Shown here: positions 1-7,224 of the stretch, piece after piece | Layout of the letters: each line of letters begins with the position of its first letter | Numbering within the stretch: the stretch's first letter is position 1 | Origin: Candidatus Adlerbacteria bacterium | GTDB lineage: Bacteria > Patescibacteriota > Minisyncoccia > Phycocordibacterales > SBAW01 | NCBI GenBank assembly: GCA_903824155.1 | Contig: CAIJVL010000046.1 | Span: 1-17,827 of the forward strand | DNA length: 17,827 nucleotides | Direction: 5' to 3' | Translations under genes and position numbers: made by a program | Notes under the pieces: model-generated | What the model was told of the DNA's origin: nothing | What the model saw: only the letters and a program-made list of their open reading frames with translations | The model's database searches: none

Positions 1-51
1 ATGGTTTTACAACTAGCTACGGTCAGTTAAATGATGCAAGCGATTGTGATA

Positions 52-93
52 TTGACATAAGTTCACTTTCGAACTAGAACTACGGCGTTCGAA
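52..93 (+). promoter_or_regulatory. Putative promoter with flanking dyad, upstream of the hydrolase/lamin-tail gene
   Basis: A perfect TTGACA (52-57) lies 17 bp from TAGAAC (75-80), a weak -10 lacking the final T. The transcript would start near 87, about 20 nt before the ATG at 107. The 7-bp arms TTCGAAC (68-74) and GTTCGAA (88-94 region, 87-93) form a dyad over the -10 and start site, so an operator is possible. Bases 1-51 hold only a 9-codon reading frame ending at 30, which could be a neighbouring gene's tail or chance. Confidence 0.4.
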
Positions 94-106
94 AAAGCAA
101 TATTTT

Positions 107-2482
107 ATGAAAAAAGTAGCCTTACTTATAGGCTTTTTCTTGCTAGCTAACCCTGCCTTTGCCTTGGCGGCTACACCCTCATGCTCGGCTTTGGGCTACA
201 CAGTTGTATATGTAAATGGAGTTTTTGATACTGAAGAACAGGCAAGAGAAAATAAGAATAAATTACAAGTTAAATTTAATCTTCAAAACGGTGGTCATAT
301 AAATAACGAACTGGTAAACTTTCAACTCGGCTACAACCCAAGCCACTTGGCTGGAGCGGGGGATTTGGCAGAGTCGACTGCCCAGCTTTTTAATGCATCT
401 ATTTCCAACTTCGACCTCAATACTATATTGATGCAAATATACCCCGAGGTAACTACGCGCAAGCTTATGCTCGTAGGCCACTCGCAGGGAGCCTTTTATA
501 CCAACAGCATGTATGACTATTTGCTTTCGCACGGCGAGCCAAACGGGTCGGTTGCCGTATACAACGTAGCAAGCCCTGCCGCATACACTGCCGGCGGCGG
601 CACATACATAAACTCATCGGGCGACACATTATTAGCCGCTTTGCGCGCGTTGCACTTTGACGTGCTGCCTAACAATGCAGACCTTGTGCCCACGGGCACC
701 GACGGCGACTATTCGGGCCACTCTTTTGCCGATGATTATTTGTCTCAAGGTGCGCCGCAGATATTCGCCGACATGAGTACCGAGATGAACGGGCTTAAAG
801 CAACCGACGCATCGCAAACCGGCGACTGCTTTACGCCGCCAACGGCCACTATCAGCTACAAAACTACAGCGGCCGCATTTGCCGTTGCCGATCCGACCGC
901 GGCAGTGTTAAAAGCCGGCGCCGTGGCTACCGTGCAAGCGAGCGAGGTTGCGCTTGCAGCTGCAACCAAGGTTGCCATTGGCGCGCTGCAGCTTTTTTCT
1001 GACTCAATAATTATTACTACGCAGCCGCCAACCCCGGCGCAAACCGATGCAAAAACATTGCAGATCGTAGATAAATTGTATGGCTCGAGCATTGACGGCT
1101 TAAGCGCGCAAGATAAAAAAGATCTGCTTGGCTCATCGCAAGGCTCGGCAGTAGTATTAGCGATAACTCCAAAAAAAGTGACGGGCATTGTGCTCGGCAC
1201 TTCAACCGAAACGGATACGATAGCTATTTCCACCACCACGCCGCTTATTCCTAAAAATATTTTCCCCACTAGCTCCAATGGGGTAGTGTGGGGCGGCGGC
1301 CAAGGTGGTGGAGGGGGAAGTGCGACACCGGCCGCAGAGGTCGACCCTATCGCCGAAACGACGCCAACCACTGTTGATACTTCGGGAGCTCTTGCAGACA
1401 GTACTCCTGCCGACCTTGAACCTGCGGCAAATACTCCCGTAATAGATTTACACAATCCGCCCGTTGTAATAAATGAAATAGAATGGGCGGGCGATATGTT
1501 TGACGGCGGGCGCGAATGGATCGAGCTTAAAAACCGCACTGCAAACGACATTGATCTTTCAAATTATGTTATCTACGCGCAAGAGGGCGGCAGCCAATAC
1601 ATACCGCTTATTGGCACGCTCCCCGGCAACTCCTCGGGGCAGCCGTTTTTTGTCGTGCAGCGCGACCCGAAAGCGCCGCTGCCTGCAGGCAATGCGCAAG
1701 TGTTTGCCTTTGACCAGCTTGGGGGCGGCGGCGAGCAGCTTGCGCTCGCGCGCATTGATAGTAATGGCACTACGACGATTGATATGACCCCTGCACTTAG
1801 TGCGTGCAGTGGTTGGTGCGCGGGCAGCGGAGTTGATCAACAGAATCAATACGAAACGCTTTCGATGGAGCGCGTAAGCGCCGACATAATCGGGACCGAC
1901 CCAACCAACTGGGCAAGTAATGATACCTATACCGTTACCTCAAACATGCCGCCGCCCAATCCGTGGAATGCAAACGGTCTGCCGCTGTATGCCACTCCTC
2001 TTATGGAAAATAGTTTGCATCTGCCGGCTACCGGGTTTTATTGCAATCCGGACAAATATCCGCTAACGCCGGGGCAGGGGTATCATCCGCAAACAGGGCA
2101 GTGTACGGTACTTGACCGCAACATACCATTTCCCGGTCCGCTTTCGGCAGGGGTATTTAAAGGTATTGTTGGCAGCTCAACACAGGTTGGCACGCTGCCG
2201 GGCTACTTTCATAGCGGAAAGATATCGCCTATTACCGTTGATTTTAGCGATGCCGAAGCAGGCGACCAATACTTTGTCGCGATTTGGCAGCCAAACTTCG
2301 ACGCGTCGCTCATTGGCGGCGGCAGATGTACCAACCCCAACGATGACGCGCGCCTGCCGTCGTACTTTACAACCGGTCATTGGCTTAGTCGCGATGGATG
2401 GTGCGGTGACTTTACGGTTGATAGGACCGATGTTCCAGAGACGCCCTACGTGCTGATACCGTTTACCTATCAGTCCAACTAG
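107..2482 (+). CDS. Secreted alpha/beta-hydrolase-like protein fused to a lamin-tail domain
   Basis: This 791-residue exported protein begins with a signal peptide (about 1-22, ending AFALAA). Residues 30-220 look like an alpha/beta hydrolase: a beta strand leads into the nucleophile elbow GHSQGA, with Ser126 as candidate nucleophile and Asp192 (NADLVP) and His205 (SGHSF) as candidate partners. Residues 245-450 are Ala/Thr/Val-rich and include a glycine run (396-404), probably a stalk or linker. Residues 452-622 match the lamin-tail domain (VVINEIEW, REWIELKN, IDLSNYVIY, and a closing NWASND...NPWN segment), a beta-sandwich common in secreted bacterial proteins. Residues 640-791 form a cysteine-containing domain I do not recognise. 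There is no C-terminal anchor; an LPATG at 639-643 is internal and not a sorting signal. The substrate is unknown. The start is set by the signal peptide; no Shine-Dalgarno is visible. Confidence 0.8.
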   Translation: MKKVALLIGFFLLANPAFALAATPSCSALGYTVVYVNGVFDTEEQARENKNKLQVKFNLQNGGHINNELVNFQLGYNPSHLAGAGDLAESTAQLFNASISNFDLNTILMQIYPEVTTRKLMLVGHSQGAFYTNSMYDYLLSHGEPNGSVAVYNVASPAAYTAGGGTYINSSGDTLLAALRALHFDVLPNNADLVPTGTDGDYSGHSFADDYLSQGAPQIFADMSTEMNGLKATDASQTGDCFTPPTATISYKTTAAAFAVADPTAAVLKAGAVATVQASEVALAAATKVAIGALQLFSDSIIITTQPPTPAQTDAKTLQIVDKLYGSSIDGLSAQDKKDLLGSSQGSAVVLAITPKKVTGIVLGTSTETDTIAISTTTPLIPKNIFPTSSNGVVWGGGQGGGGGSATPAAEVDPIAETTPTTVDTSGALADSTPADLEPAANTPVIDLHNPPVVINEIEWAGDMFDGGREWIELKNRTANDIDLSNYVIYAQEGGSQYIPLIGTLPGNSSGQPFFVVQRDPKAPLPAGNAQVFAFDQLGGGGEQLALARIDSNGTTTIDMTPALSACSGWCAGSGVDQQNQYETLSMERVSADIIGTDPTNWASNDTYTVTSNMPPPNPWNANGLPLYATPLMENSLHLPATGFYCNPDKYPLTPGQGYHPQTGQCTVLDRNIPFPGPLSAGVFKGIVGSSTQVGTLPGYFHSGKISPITVDFSDAEAGDQYFVAIWQPNFDASLIGGGRCTNPNDDARLPSYFTTGHWLSRDGWCGDFTVDRTDVPETPYVLIPFTYQSN

Positions 2483-2501
2483 CCGGTGCAAAACCCTAAA
2501 G

Positions 2502-2510
2502 TGGTAGACT
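2502..2510 (+). promoter_or_regulatory. Extended -10 promoter for a leaderless sanA-like transcript
   Basis: TGG followed by TAGACT (2505-2510) is an extended -10. Exactly six bases separate the hexamer from the ATG at 2517, so RNA synthesis should begin at or next to the start codon. There is no recognisable -35 and no Shine-Dalgarno. Confidence 0.5.
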
Positions 2511-2516
2511 GACTAT

Positions 2517-3194
2517 ATGGTAGGCAAAATAGTAAAACGGGGCGTTTTGCTGGTCGCTCTAGCCTTTTTAGTTTGCGCTTTGCTGTATGCGTATGTTTGG
2601 TACGGTACTAAGCCGTATATTTTTGACTCTATCGATGCGACGCCGGTAACGCAGGCGGCTTTAGTGCTTGGAGCTTCGGTAACCTCGGGCGGGCAACTTT
2701 CGCCAATACTTAAGGACCGCGCCGACAGGGCTATTGCTTTGTATACTGCAGGCAAGGTTAAAAAAATTTTAGTAACGGGTGACAATGCAACGCTCAGCCA
2801 CGACGAGGTAGACCCGGTCGGCAAATATTTAGTGACCCAAGGCATATCAAGAGAAGATATCTTTTTAGACCATGCGGGGTTTGATACCTACAGCAGCATG
2901 TATCGCGCGCGCGACGTGTTTGATGTCTCAACCATTACGATAGTCTCGCAGCCCTTCCACCTGCCGCGCGCGGTGTTTATAGCGCGCTCGCTTGGCCTCG
3001 AGGCCTATGCGTCGCCGGCCAGTACCAATGGCTCAAACGTATACAACTATATCCGCGAGATACCGGCAACAGTCAAAGCCGCGTACGACCTGTTATTTAG
3101 CCGCGTGCCCAAATATTTAGGCCAGCAATATCCAATAATAGGCGATGGCGAAAATACGTGGGGCGGATTTTCAACCACGACCATTTGGCAATAG
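2517..3194 (+). CDS. SanA/YdcF-family (DUF218) membrane-anchored protein
   Basis: The 225-residue protein has one N-terminal membrane segment (about 8-27) followed by an extracytoplasmic DUF218 domain. Hallmarks are AALVLGASV (47-55), the segment RADRAIALYTAGKVKKILVTGDN (68-90), LDHAGFDTYSSMYRARDVF (117-135) and SQPFHLPRAVFIARSLG (144-160). They align by eye with E. coli SanA, which includes the GDNA, D-AGF and RxxVF motifs. SanA affects envelope permeability to large antibiotics, and related DUF218 proteins act in envelope or peptidoglycan metabolism; the reaction here is unknown. The stop codon lies inside the left arm of a 25-bp inverted repeat. Family assignment is firm, function inferred. 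Confidence 0.87.
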   Translation: MVGKIVKRGVLLVALAFLVCALLYAYVWYGTKPYIFDSIDATPVTQAALVLGASVTSGGQLSPILKDRADRAIALYTAGKVKKILVTGDNATLSHDEVDPVGKYLVTQGISREDIFLDHAGFDTYSSMYRARDVFDVSTITIVSQPFHLPRAVFIARSLGLEAYASPASTNGSNVYNYIREIPATVKAAYDLLFSRVPKYLGQQYPIIGDGENTWGGFSTTTIWQ

Positions 3195-3266
3195 CAAAAG
3201 AAAAATCAGATTTTGCTCCCCTTGGCAGCTCGCAGCGCTCACAAAATCTGATTTTTCTTTTGCTAT
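3191..3266. repeat. 25-bp perfect inverted repeat between the sanA-like gene and msrB
   Basis: Arms 3191-3215 and 3242-3266 are exact reverse complements, with a 26-nt GC-rich loop (3216-3241). The arms are A/T-rich, so the RNA hairpin carries U-runs in its 3' arm and could end transcription. The left arm contains the stop codon of the upstream gene. The right arm ends in TTTTGCTAT, part of the extended -10 of msrB. It could be a terminator in either direction or a remnant of a small mobile palindrome. Confidence 0.85.
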
Positions 3267-3269
3267 ACT
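3261..3269 (+). promoter_or_regulatory. Extended -10 promoter for leaderless msrB
   Basis: TGC followed by TATACT (3264-3269) is a good extended -10. Six bases later comes the GTG start at 3276, predicting a leaderless mRNA. The element overlaps the distal arm of the preceding inverted repeat. No -35 is evident. Confidence 0.55.
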
Positions 3270-3275
3270 GTCTGT

Positions 3276-3716
3276 GTGAACGACCTGCCGAAAACCGAAG
3301 AGGAGTGGAAGGCCCGGCTCACGCCTGAGCAATATGCGGTTTTGCGCGAGAAGGGGACCGACGCCCCTTTTACCGGAGCGCTTTTGCACGAAGAGCACGC
3401 CGGCATGTTTACCTGTGCCGCGTGTGGGCAGGAGCTGTTTGCATCAGACGCCAAGTTTGACTCGGGCAGCGGCTGGCCGAGCTTTGACCAAGCGCTGCCG
3501 GGCTCGGTTAAGTTGGTTGAGGACAACAGCCACGGGATGCACCGCACCGAGGTGGTGTGCAGCAACTGCGGCTCGCACCTCGGCCACCTCTTTAACGACG
3601 GCCCTACCTCAACCGGCAACCGTTTTTGCCTCAACTCCACATCCCTGCAGTTTGCCGAGAGCGACGCAGCCGCACTTGCAGCCTATAAAGAAAAGCACAA
3701 CAACGATCCTAAATAG
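3276..3716 (+). CDS. msrB: Peptide-methionine (R)-S-oxide reductase MsrB
   Basis: MsrB reduces the R epimer of methionine sulfoxide in proteins, repairing oxidative damage with thioredoxin as usual reductant. The 146-residue product has the whole family signature: an N-terminal EEEWKARLTPEQYAVLR segment (8-24), zinc-binding pairs C47/C50 and C95/C98, the substrate-site GSGWPSF (64-70), the run EVVCSNCGSHLGHLFNDGP (92-110) and RFCLNS (116-121) with catalytic Cys118. There is no signal peptide, so it should act in the cytoplasm. The length is normal for a stand-alone MsrB, and no MsrA domain is fused or adjacent. The start is GTG, chosen because the family N-terminus begins just after it and the -10 box fits a leaderless start. 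Confidence 0.96.
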   Translation: MNDLPKTEEEWKARLTPEQYAVLREKGTDAPFTGALLHEEHAGMFTCAACGQELFASDAKFDSGSGWPSFDQALPGSVKLVEDNSHGMHRTEVVCSNCGSHLGHLFNDGPTSTGNRFCLNSTSLQFAESDAAALAAYKEKHNNDPK

Positions 3717-3725
3717 TACCCATAC

Positions 3726-3753
3726 TTGACCCTGTGCAATCGAGCGGTAGAGT
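3726..3753 (+). promoter_or_regulatory. Promoter of the 40-residue lipoprotein-like gene
   Basis: TTGACC (3726-3731) is 16 bp from TAGAGT (3748-3753). Transcription would start about 1-2 bases before the ATG at 3762, again nearly leaderless. This is the clearest -35/-10 pair among the start-proximal promoters on the plus strand. Confidence 0.5.
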
Positions 3754-3761
3754 AGGCTCTC

Positions 3762-3884
3762 ATGAAGATCTACGTCACCAGCTTTATTTTGATTGTGCTT
3801 TTTGTGGCCGCCTGTACCTACAGCTGGTATCAATCAACTCAGCTGCACTACGGTGCCAACCCCGACGAGCTGGTGCAGCAATAA
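3762..3884 (+). CDS. Small (40 aa) lipoprotein-like or membrane peptide
   Basis: This short frame encodes 40 residues beginning MKIYVTSFILIVLFVAAC and ending NPDELVQQ. The pattern is a lysine, a hydrophobic stretch of about 13 residues, then VAAC at 15-18, which resembles a lipobox with Cys18 as the lipidated residue. The mature part would be only about 23 polar residues. A convincing promoter sits directly upstream and the gap to msrB is 45 nt, which argues for a real gene rather than chance. It could equally be a single-pass membrane peptide. I recognise no family. There is no Shine-Dalgarno, as elsewhere in the window. Confidence 0.5.
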   Translation: MKIYVTSFILIVLFVAACTYSWYQSTQLHYGANPDELVQQ

Positions 3885-3944
3885 AAGCACCTCTAGCATA
3901 CACCTTTACATTTGGTTGAATTTGTCGCTTTTTTTAGCTGAATT

Positions 3945-3973
3945 TTGGATAAATACCACAAGAGGGGTATAAT
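3945..3973 (+). promoter_or_regulatory. Sigma-70-type promoter for the two exported unknown proteins
   Basis: TTGGAT (3945-3950), a 17-bp spacer and a perfect TATAAT (3968-3973) predict a start near 3980. This leaves a 5' leader of about 44 nt before the ATG at 4024, with no Shine-Dalgarno. The stretch 3885-3944 holds nothing else I can support, apart from a T-run at 3930-3935 without a good stem. Confidence 0.65.
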
Positions 3974-4023
3974 AGATAAGTATACGGGCTCGGTGTTTTT
4001 AGCAATTATCTTAATTTATCTCT

Positions 4024-4338
4024 ATGGCAAAATGGATTATCGGTATTATTATTGTTGTACTCCTAGGCGCAGCCTTGTGGTACAGCGGCGCGCTTAGCAG
4101 TCTCGGCCTTGGCATGAGCGCCTCACAAACTCCTACCTCTACCGCTCAGATGGCAACTACAACGCAGCAGGCAGCCGCACCTCAGCCTGAAAATGGCATG
4201 GCAGCTACCAACGACGCATCGGATGCCGCTATTACCCAGGACACCGCGGCTGTAGATGCTCAGATGCAGGGCCTCACTAGCGATTCTGCTAACGTCGATA
4301 GCAGCCTCAATGACAAGCAAACTGCGCAGTCTTACTAA
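4024..4338 (+). CDS. Small membrane-anchored protein with a disordered Ala/Thr/Gln tail
   Basis: This 104-residue product has an N-terminal hydrophobic segment (about 4-21, WIIGIIIVVLLGAALWYS). The rest is low-complexity, rich in Ala, Thr, Gln and Asp, with no cysteine. It is probably a membrane anchor or uncleaved signal with a disordered outside tail. It is followed after 19 nt by another exported protein on the same strand, between one promoter and one terminator, so the two are probably made together. I do not recognise the family. The coding frame is well supported by promoter, composition and operon layout. Confidence 0.65.
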   Translation: MAKWIIGIIIVVLLGAALWYSGALSSLGLGMSASQTPTSTAQMATTTQQAAAPQPENGMAATNDASDAAITQDTAAVDAQMQGLTSDSANVDSSLNDKQTAQSY

Positions 4339-4357
4339 CCCTAACGACTAATACTCT

Positions 4358-5143
4358 ATGAAAAGGATACAATATCTAACACTCCTCATTGCAATCTCGC
4401 TCGGGTTGATAACGCTAGCGCCGGCTTTTGCAGCTGCGCAAACCGCAGCAGTTACTACCTCGGCAAGTGTAACGCTTACTGCGGCAGAAAAAACTGCAAT
4501 AAGCCGCGGTGATACCGAAATTACGCGCCGTATTGCTGCTTTAAATGACCTCAATACCCGCATCCAGGCGATGCAAAAGGTTACTGACGCCTTTAAGGCA
4601 GGTATAAGTGCAAGCATCACGAACGAGGTAAATACACTCACGACGCTTAAGGCAAAGATCGATGCCGACACCGACTTGGCAACTCTTAAAACCGATATCC
4701 AATCAATAACAGGTTCGTACCGTGTGTTTGCGCTGGTACTGCCGCAAGGCCGCATTGCTGCAGCCGCTGACCGCGAAGTTGAGTTGGTTAGCATGATGTC
4801 TACTTTGGGTGCCAAGCTCCAGGCGCGCATTACAACCGCACAGCAGGGGGGTGCTACCACCACTGCTTTGACTGCAGCGCTTACCGACATGGCAGCAAAA
4901 TTGCAGGATGCACAAACACAAGCTGAAGCAGCAGTAACTGCAAGCGCGTCTCTATTGCCCGACGGTGGCGACAAGACCAAGATGGCCAGCAATGACGCTG
5001 CACTCAAGCAGGCACGCGCCGATCTTAAGACCGCGCAGACCGACTTGGCTGCCGCGCGTAAAGACGTTACAACTATCGTAAGCGGCCTCAATAAGCTGAA
5101 TGCGAGTGCAAACGCCTCGTCAACCACGCAGGTTTCTCACTAA
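4358..5143 (+). CDS. Secreted helical/coiled-coil protein of unknown function
   Basis: The product has 261 residues. A signal peptide (about 1-27, ending PAFAAAQ) precedes a mature part that is almost wholly alpha-helical by composition: heptad-like runs of Ala, Leu, Ile, Thr, Asp and Lys at 40-125 and 140-250. A central non-coil segment (SYRVFALVLPQGRIAAAADR, about 121-140) may be a conserved core or hinge. There are no cysteines and no catalytic motif. From memory, similar Ala/Thr-rich exported coiled-coil proteins recur in Parcubacteria as hypothetical proteins, but I cannot confirm homology. It is the last gene of its unit, since a strong terminator follows 20 nt after the stop. Confidence 0.72.
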   Translation: MKRIQYLTLLIAISLGLITLAPAFAAAQTAAVTTSASVTLTAAEKTAISRGDTEITRRIAALNDLNTRIQAMQKVTDAFKAGISASITNEVNTLTTLKAKIDADTDLATLKTDIQSITGSYRVFALVLPQGRIAAAADREVELVSMMSTLGAKLQARITTAQQGGATTTALTAALTDMAAKLQDAQTQAEAAVTASASLLPDGGDKTKMASNDAALKQARADLKTAQTDLAAARKDVTTIVSGLNKLNASANASSTTQVSH

Positions 5144-5162
5144 CTAACACTACATAAGTTAT

Positions 5163-5199
5163 AAACATCCCGCCCAAACCCTGGGCGGGATGTTTTTTT
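5163..5199 (+). terminator. Rho-independent terminator
   Basis: A perfect 14-bp stem (5163-5176 with 5182-5195, core CATCCCGCCCA) closes a 5-nt loop and runs into seven T residues (5193-5199). It ends the two-gene exported-protein unit. Confidence 0.93.
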
Positions 5200-5265
5200 G
5201 TGCATGCTACAATTTTGGCAGAGAGCGGGTAATTATTATTAGTTTATATAGCGTATTAGGTTTTT

Positions 5266-5676
5266 ATGATCAGACATCTTAACAAGCAGCTGTACGAAAA
5301 GAATTTGGGACTTCTTTTGATCCGCGTAGGTACCGGTTTGGTGTTTTTTATGCACGGCATAATGAAGTTGCAGGATATCACCGGTATCAACACCTTTTTT
5401 ACCAAATCACTCGGCCTTCCGCCGGGCACCGCGATGCTTATCGCAGCAATCGAGACCGTCGGCGGCCTTATGCTGATAACCGGCGTCTTTACCCGCGTTG
5501 CGGCAGTAGTGCTCGGTATTGAGATGCTCGTTGCTATATTCTTGACCGGCGGCCCGGCAACAGGTTGGCAGCAGCATGAGCTTGAGGCATTGCTTATGGC
5601 AGTATCCTTTGGCCTTGTGTACACCGGCTCGGGCAAATTCTCGCTCTGGCACTGGGACCCGAAAATCGACCGCTAA
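5266..5676 (+). CDS. DoxX-family membrane protein
   Basis: This 136-residue protein has four hydrophobic segments (about 15-32, 57-74, 77-95 and 105-120) and DoxX features: LLLIRVGTGLVFFMHGIMKL near the N-terminus, IAAIETVGGLMLITGVFTRVAAVVLGIEMLVAIF in the middle and a C-terminal DPKIDR tail. DoxX/DoxD-like proteins are small inner-membrane proteins. Some work with thiosulfate or quinone oxidation and some protect against redox stress, but for most members the role is unknown. It stands alone between two terminators, so it is its own transcription unit. A TATATA at 5245-5250 could be its -10, giving a leader of about 9 nt, but that is weak. Confidence 0.88.
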   Translation: MIRHLNKQLYEKNLGLLLIRVGTGLVFFMHGIMKLQDITGINTFFTKSLGLPPGTAMLIAAIETVGGLMLITGVFTRVAAVVLGIEMLVAIFLTGGPATGWQQHELEALLMAVSFGLVYTGSGKFSLWHWDPKIDR

Positions 5677-5679
5677 GTT

Positions 5680-5708
5680 AAAAGGCCGGAAAATTTTTCC
5701 GGCCTTTT
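5680..5708. terminator. Bidirectional terminator between convergent doxX-like and MFS genes
   Basis: AAAAGGCCGG (5680-5689) pairs with CCGGCCTTTT (5699-5708) around an A4T5 loop. The symmetric A- and T-tracts provide a U-run on either strand, so one hairpin can end both the plus-strand doxX-like gene (stop at 5676) and the minus-strand efflux operon (stop at 5715). Confidence 0.9.
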
Positions 5709-5714
5709 CTGTAG

Positions 5715-7223
5715 CTATCCCTCCGAAACCACATGATGCTCGTGGGTGAGGACATGTCTGGGAACAGTTATAAAGAGCGCGGTAAAGGAGCCGAGGATAA
5801 CTACGAGCGCAGCTACTTCGAACACGGTGGCATACGAGGCAACTTGCGCCTTCAATTCGATCAGCCCAATAAAGGTCTGGATATTTTGCGAGTTGACCAC
5901 GTTAAGCACGCTGTTGCGCGCAGTGGCCAGCACGTTGGCGCCCTCGGAGTTTATGAGCAGGGTGCTGAATACCGCGAGGCCAAACGCGCCCGCAATGTTA
6001 CGCACCAGCGCGAGCACTGCCGACGCTTCGCCTATTTCATTTTGCGGCACCGCGATGGCAATGAGGTTGGTGCGCTGTGCCATCCCAAAGCCCAGGCTAA
6101 ATGCCATCACGCACAAAGGGATGATGATGTCTAACGGGCCAGAGCGCGGATCGATGTACGAGAGCATAAATATACCCACGCCCGAAAAGAAGGTGCTTAC
6201 AAATATTACATAGCTGGGCTTAACTCTGCCGATGAGCCGGCCGCCCATAGGAGCGGCAAACATCATCATGACCGCGAGCGGGATGAAAAGGTAGCCGGTC
6301 TGCGTCGCGCTGTAGCCTAAAAATGTTTCGGCGAATATGGGGACGAGGAATATCGCACCCATGAGCGCCATAAACACGATGAAGTTGTTGAGCATGGTAA
6401 AGACGAACGTCGGTATCTTAAAGAAGTCGAGGTTGACTATAGGCTCGGCTTGCCGACGCTCGACTATGTAGAACCATATGCCGAAGATAAGCGTGCCGGC
6501 ATAGCATATGAGGCTTGCTGCCGACATCCAGCCCCATGTTTGGCCTTGGTCGAGCACCAACACCAGTGTCGCAAGCGCGGCACCGAGCGTGGCAGATCCC
6601 CACCAGTCAAATTTGGCGCTTCTTTTTGCGCCTACCGATTCGTTGATAAACGTTAAGGCCAGCATAAGGCCGATGATTCCGAGCGGGATGTTGATAAAAA
6701 ACACCGAGCGCCAGCTGAAGTTGTCGATAAGCGGCCCGCCGATAAGCGGTCCAAACACCGCCGCCACTGCAAACGCACCCGACCAGATGCCGAGCGCTTG
6801 CGCGCGCTCTTTGGCGTCGGTAAAGGTTATCGCGATAATGGCCATCGCGGTGGGGTAGTCGGCCGATACCGCAAAGCCTTGGATGATGCGGAAGATGAGC
6901 ATCGAAGGGAGATTCCACGCCAAAGCGCACAAGCCCGACGCGATGGTAAAACCTACGAAGCCAATGAGATAGATGCGCTTGCGGCCGGCGGTATCGCCAA
7001 GCTTGCCCCACACGGGGACGAACACCGCGTTGGCCAAAATATACGCCGTCGAGATCCACGCGGCGTCGGTAACGGTGATATTGAAATCGCCGATTATTTT
7101 TGGCAGCGCAAGGTTAACTACTGTTTGGTCGAGACGCCCCAAAAAGGTGCCAAAGATGACCGTGGCGAGCACTATCCAACGAACGCTGCTCTTTTCAGGG
7201 GTGTTCTCTGCGGGCGTAGCCAT
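5715..7223 (-). CDS. MFS multidrug exporter, EmrB/QacA (DHA2, 14-helix) family
   Basis: This 502-residue proton-driven exporter has about 14 hydrophobic helices. Family features are the first-helix run GRLDQTVVNLALPKIIGDF, the loop motif GKLGDTAGRKRIYLIG (motif A, between helices 2 and 3), RIIQGFAVSADYPTAMAI and GPLIGGPLI (motif C type), with paired domains joined near the middle. The length is typical of DHA2 drug exporters. I chose the ATG at 7223 because it lies one base after the TGA of the upstream adaptor gene and precedes a normal charged N-terminus; a longer frame to 7292 would overlap that gene. As last gene of the marR/hlyD/hlyD/MFS operon it probably works with the HlyD-type adaptors, as EmrB does with EmrA. 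The substrate cannot be read from sequence. Confidence 0.92.
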   Translation of the reverse strand: MATPAENTPEKSSVRWIVLATVIFGTFLGRLDQTVVNLALPKIIGDFNITVTDAAWISTAYILANAVFVPVWGKLGDTAGRKRIYLIGFVGFTIASGLCALAWNLPSMLIFRIIQGFAVSADYPTAMAIIAITFTDAKERAQALGIWSGAFAVAAVFGPLIGGPLIDNFSWRSVFFINIPLGIIGLMLALTFINESVGAKRSAKFDWWGSATLGAALATLVLVLDQGQTWGWMSAASLICYAGTLIFGIWFYIVERRQAEPIVNLDFFKIPTFVFTMLNNFIVFMALMGAIFLVPIFAETFLGYSATQTGYLFIPLAVMMMFAAPMGGRLIGRVKPSYVIFVSTFFSGVGIFMLSYIDPRSGPLDIIIPLCVMAFSLGFGMAQRTNLIAIAVPQNEIGEASAVLALVRNIAGAFGLAVFSTLLINSEGANVLATARNSVLNVVNSQNIQTFIGLIELKAQVASYATVFEVAALVVILGSFTALFITVPRHVLTHEHHVVSEG

Positions 7224-7224
7224 A

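Noticed and set aside
856..1551. 231-codon open frame on the minus strand
   Set aside because: It is antisense to the hydrolase/lamin-tail gene. It reads as low-complexity Ala/Ser/Val/Pro, a by-product of Ala/Thr/Gly codons on the real strand, with no start signal or motif.
2021..2035. LPATG motif in the hydrolase/lamin-tail protein
   Set aside because: It lies about 150 residues from the C-terminus with no following hydrophobic helix and basic tail, so it is not a sortase signal.
4348..5127. 259-codon open frame on the minus strand opposite the secreted coiled-coil protein
   Set aside because: Composition mirrors the Ala/Thr-rich plus-strand gene, with many Cys, Val and Arg. The plus-strand frame has a signal peptide, sits between promoter and terminator and is clearly the real gene.
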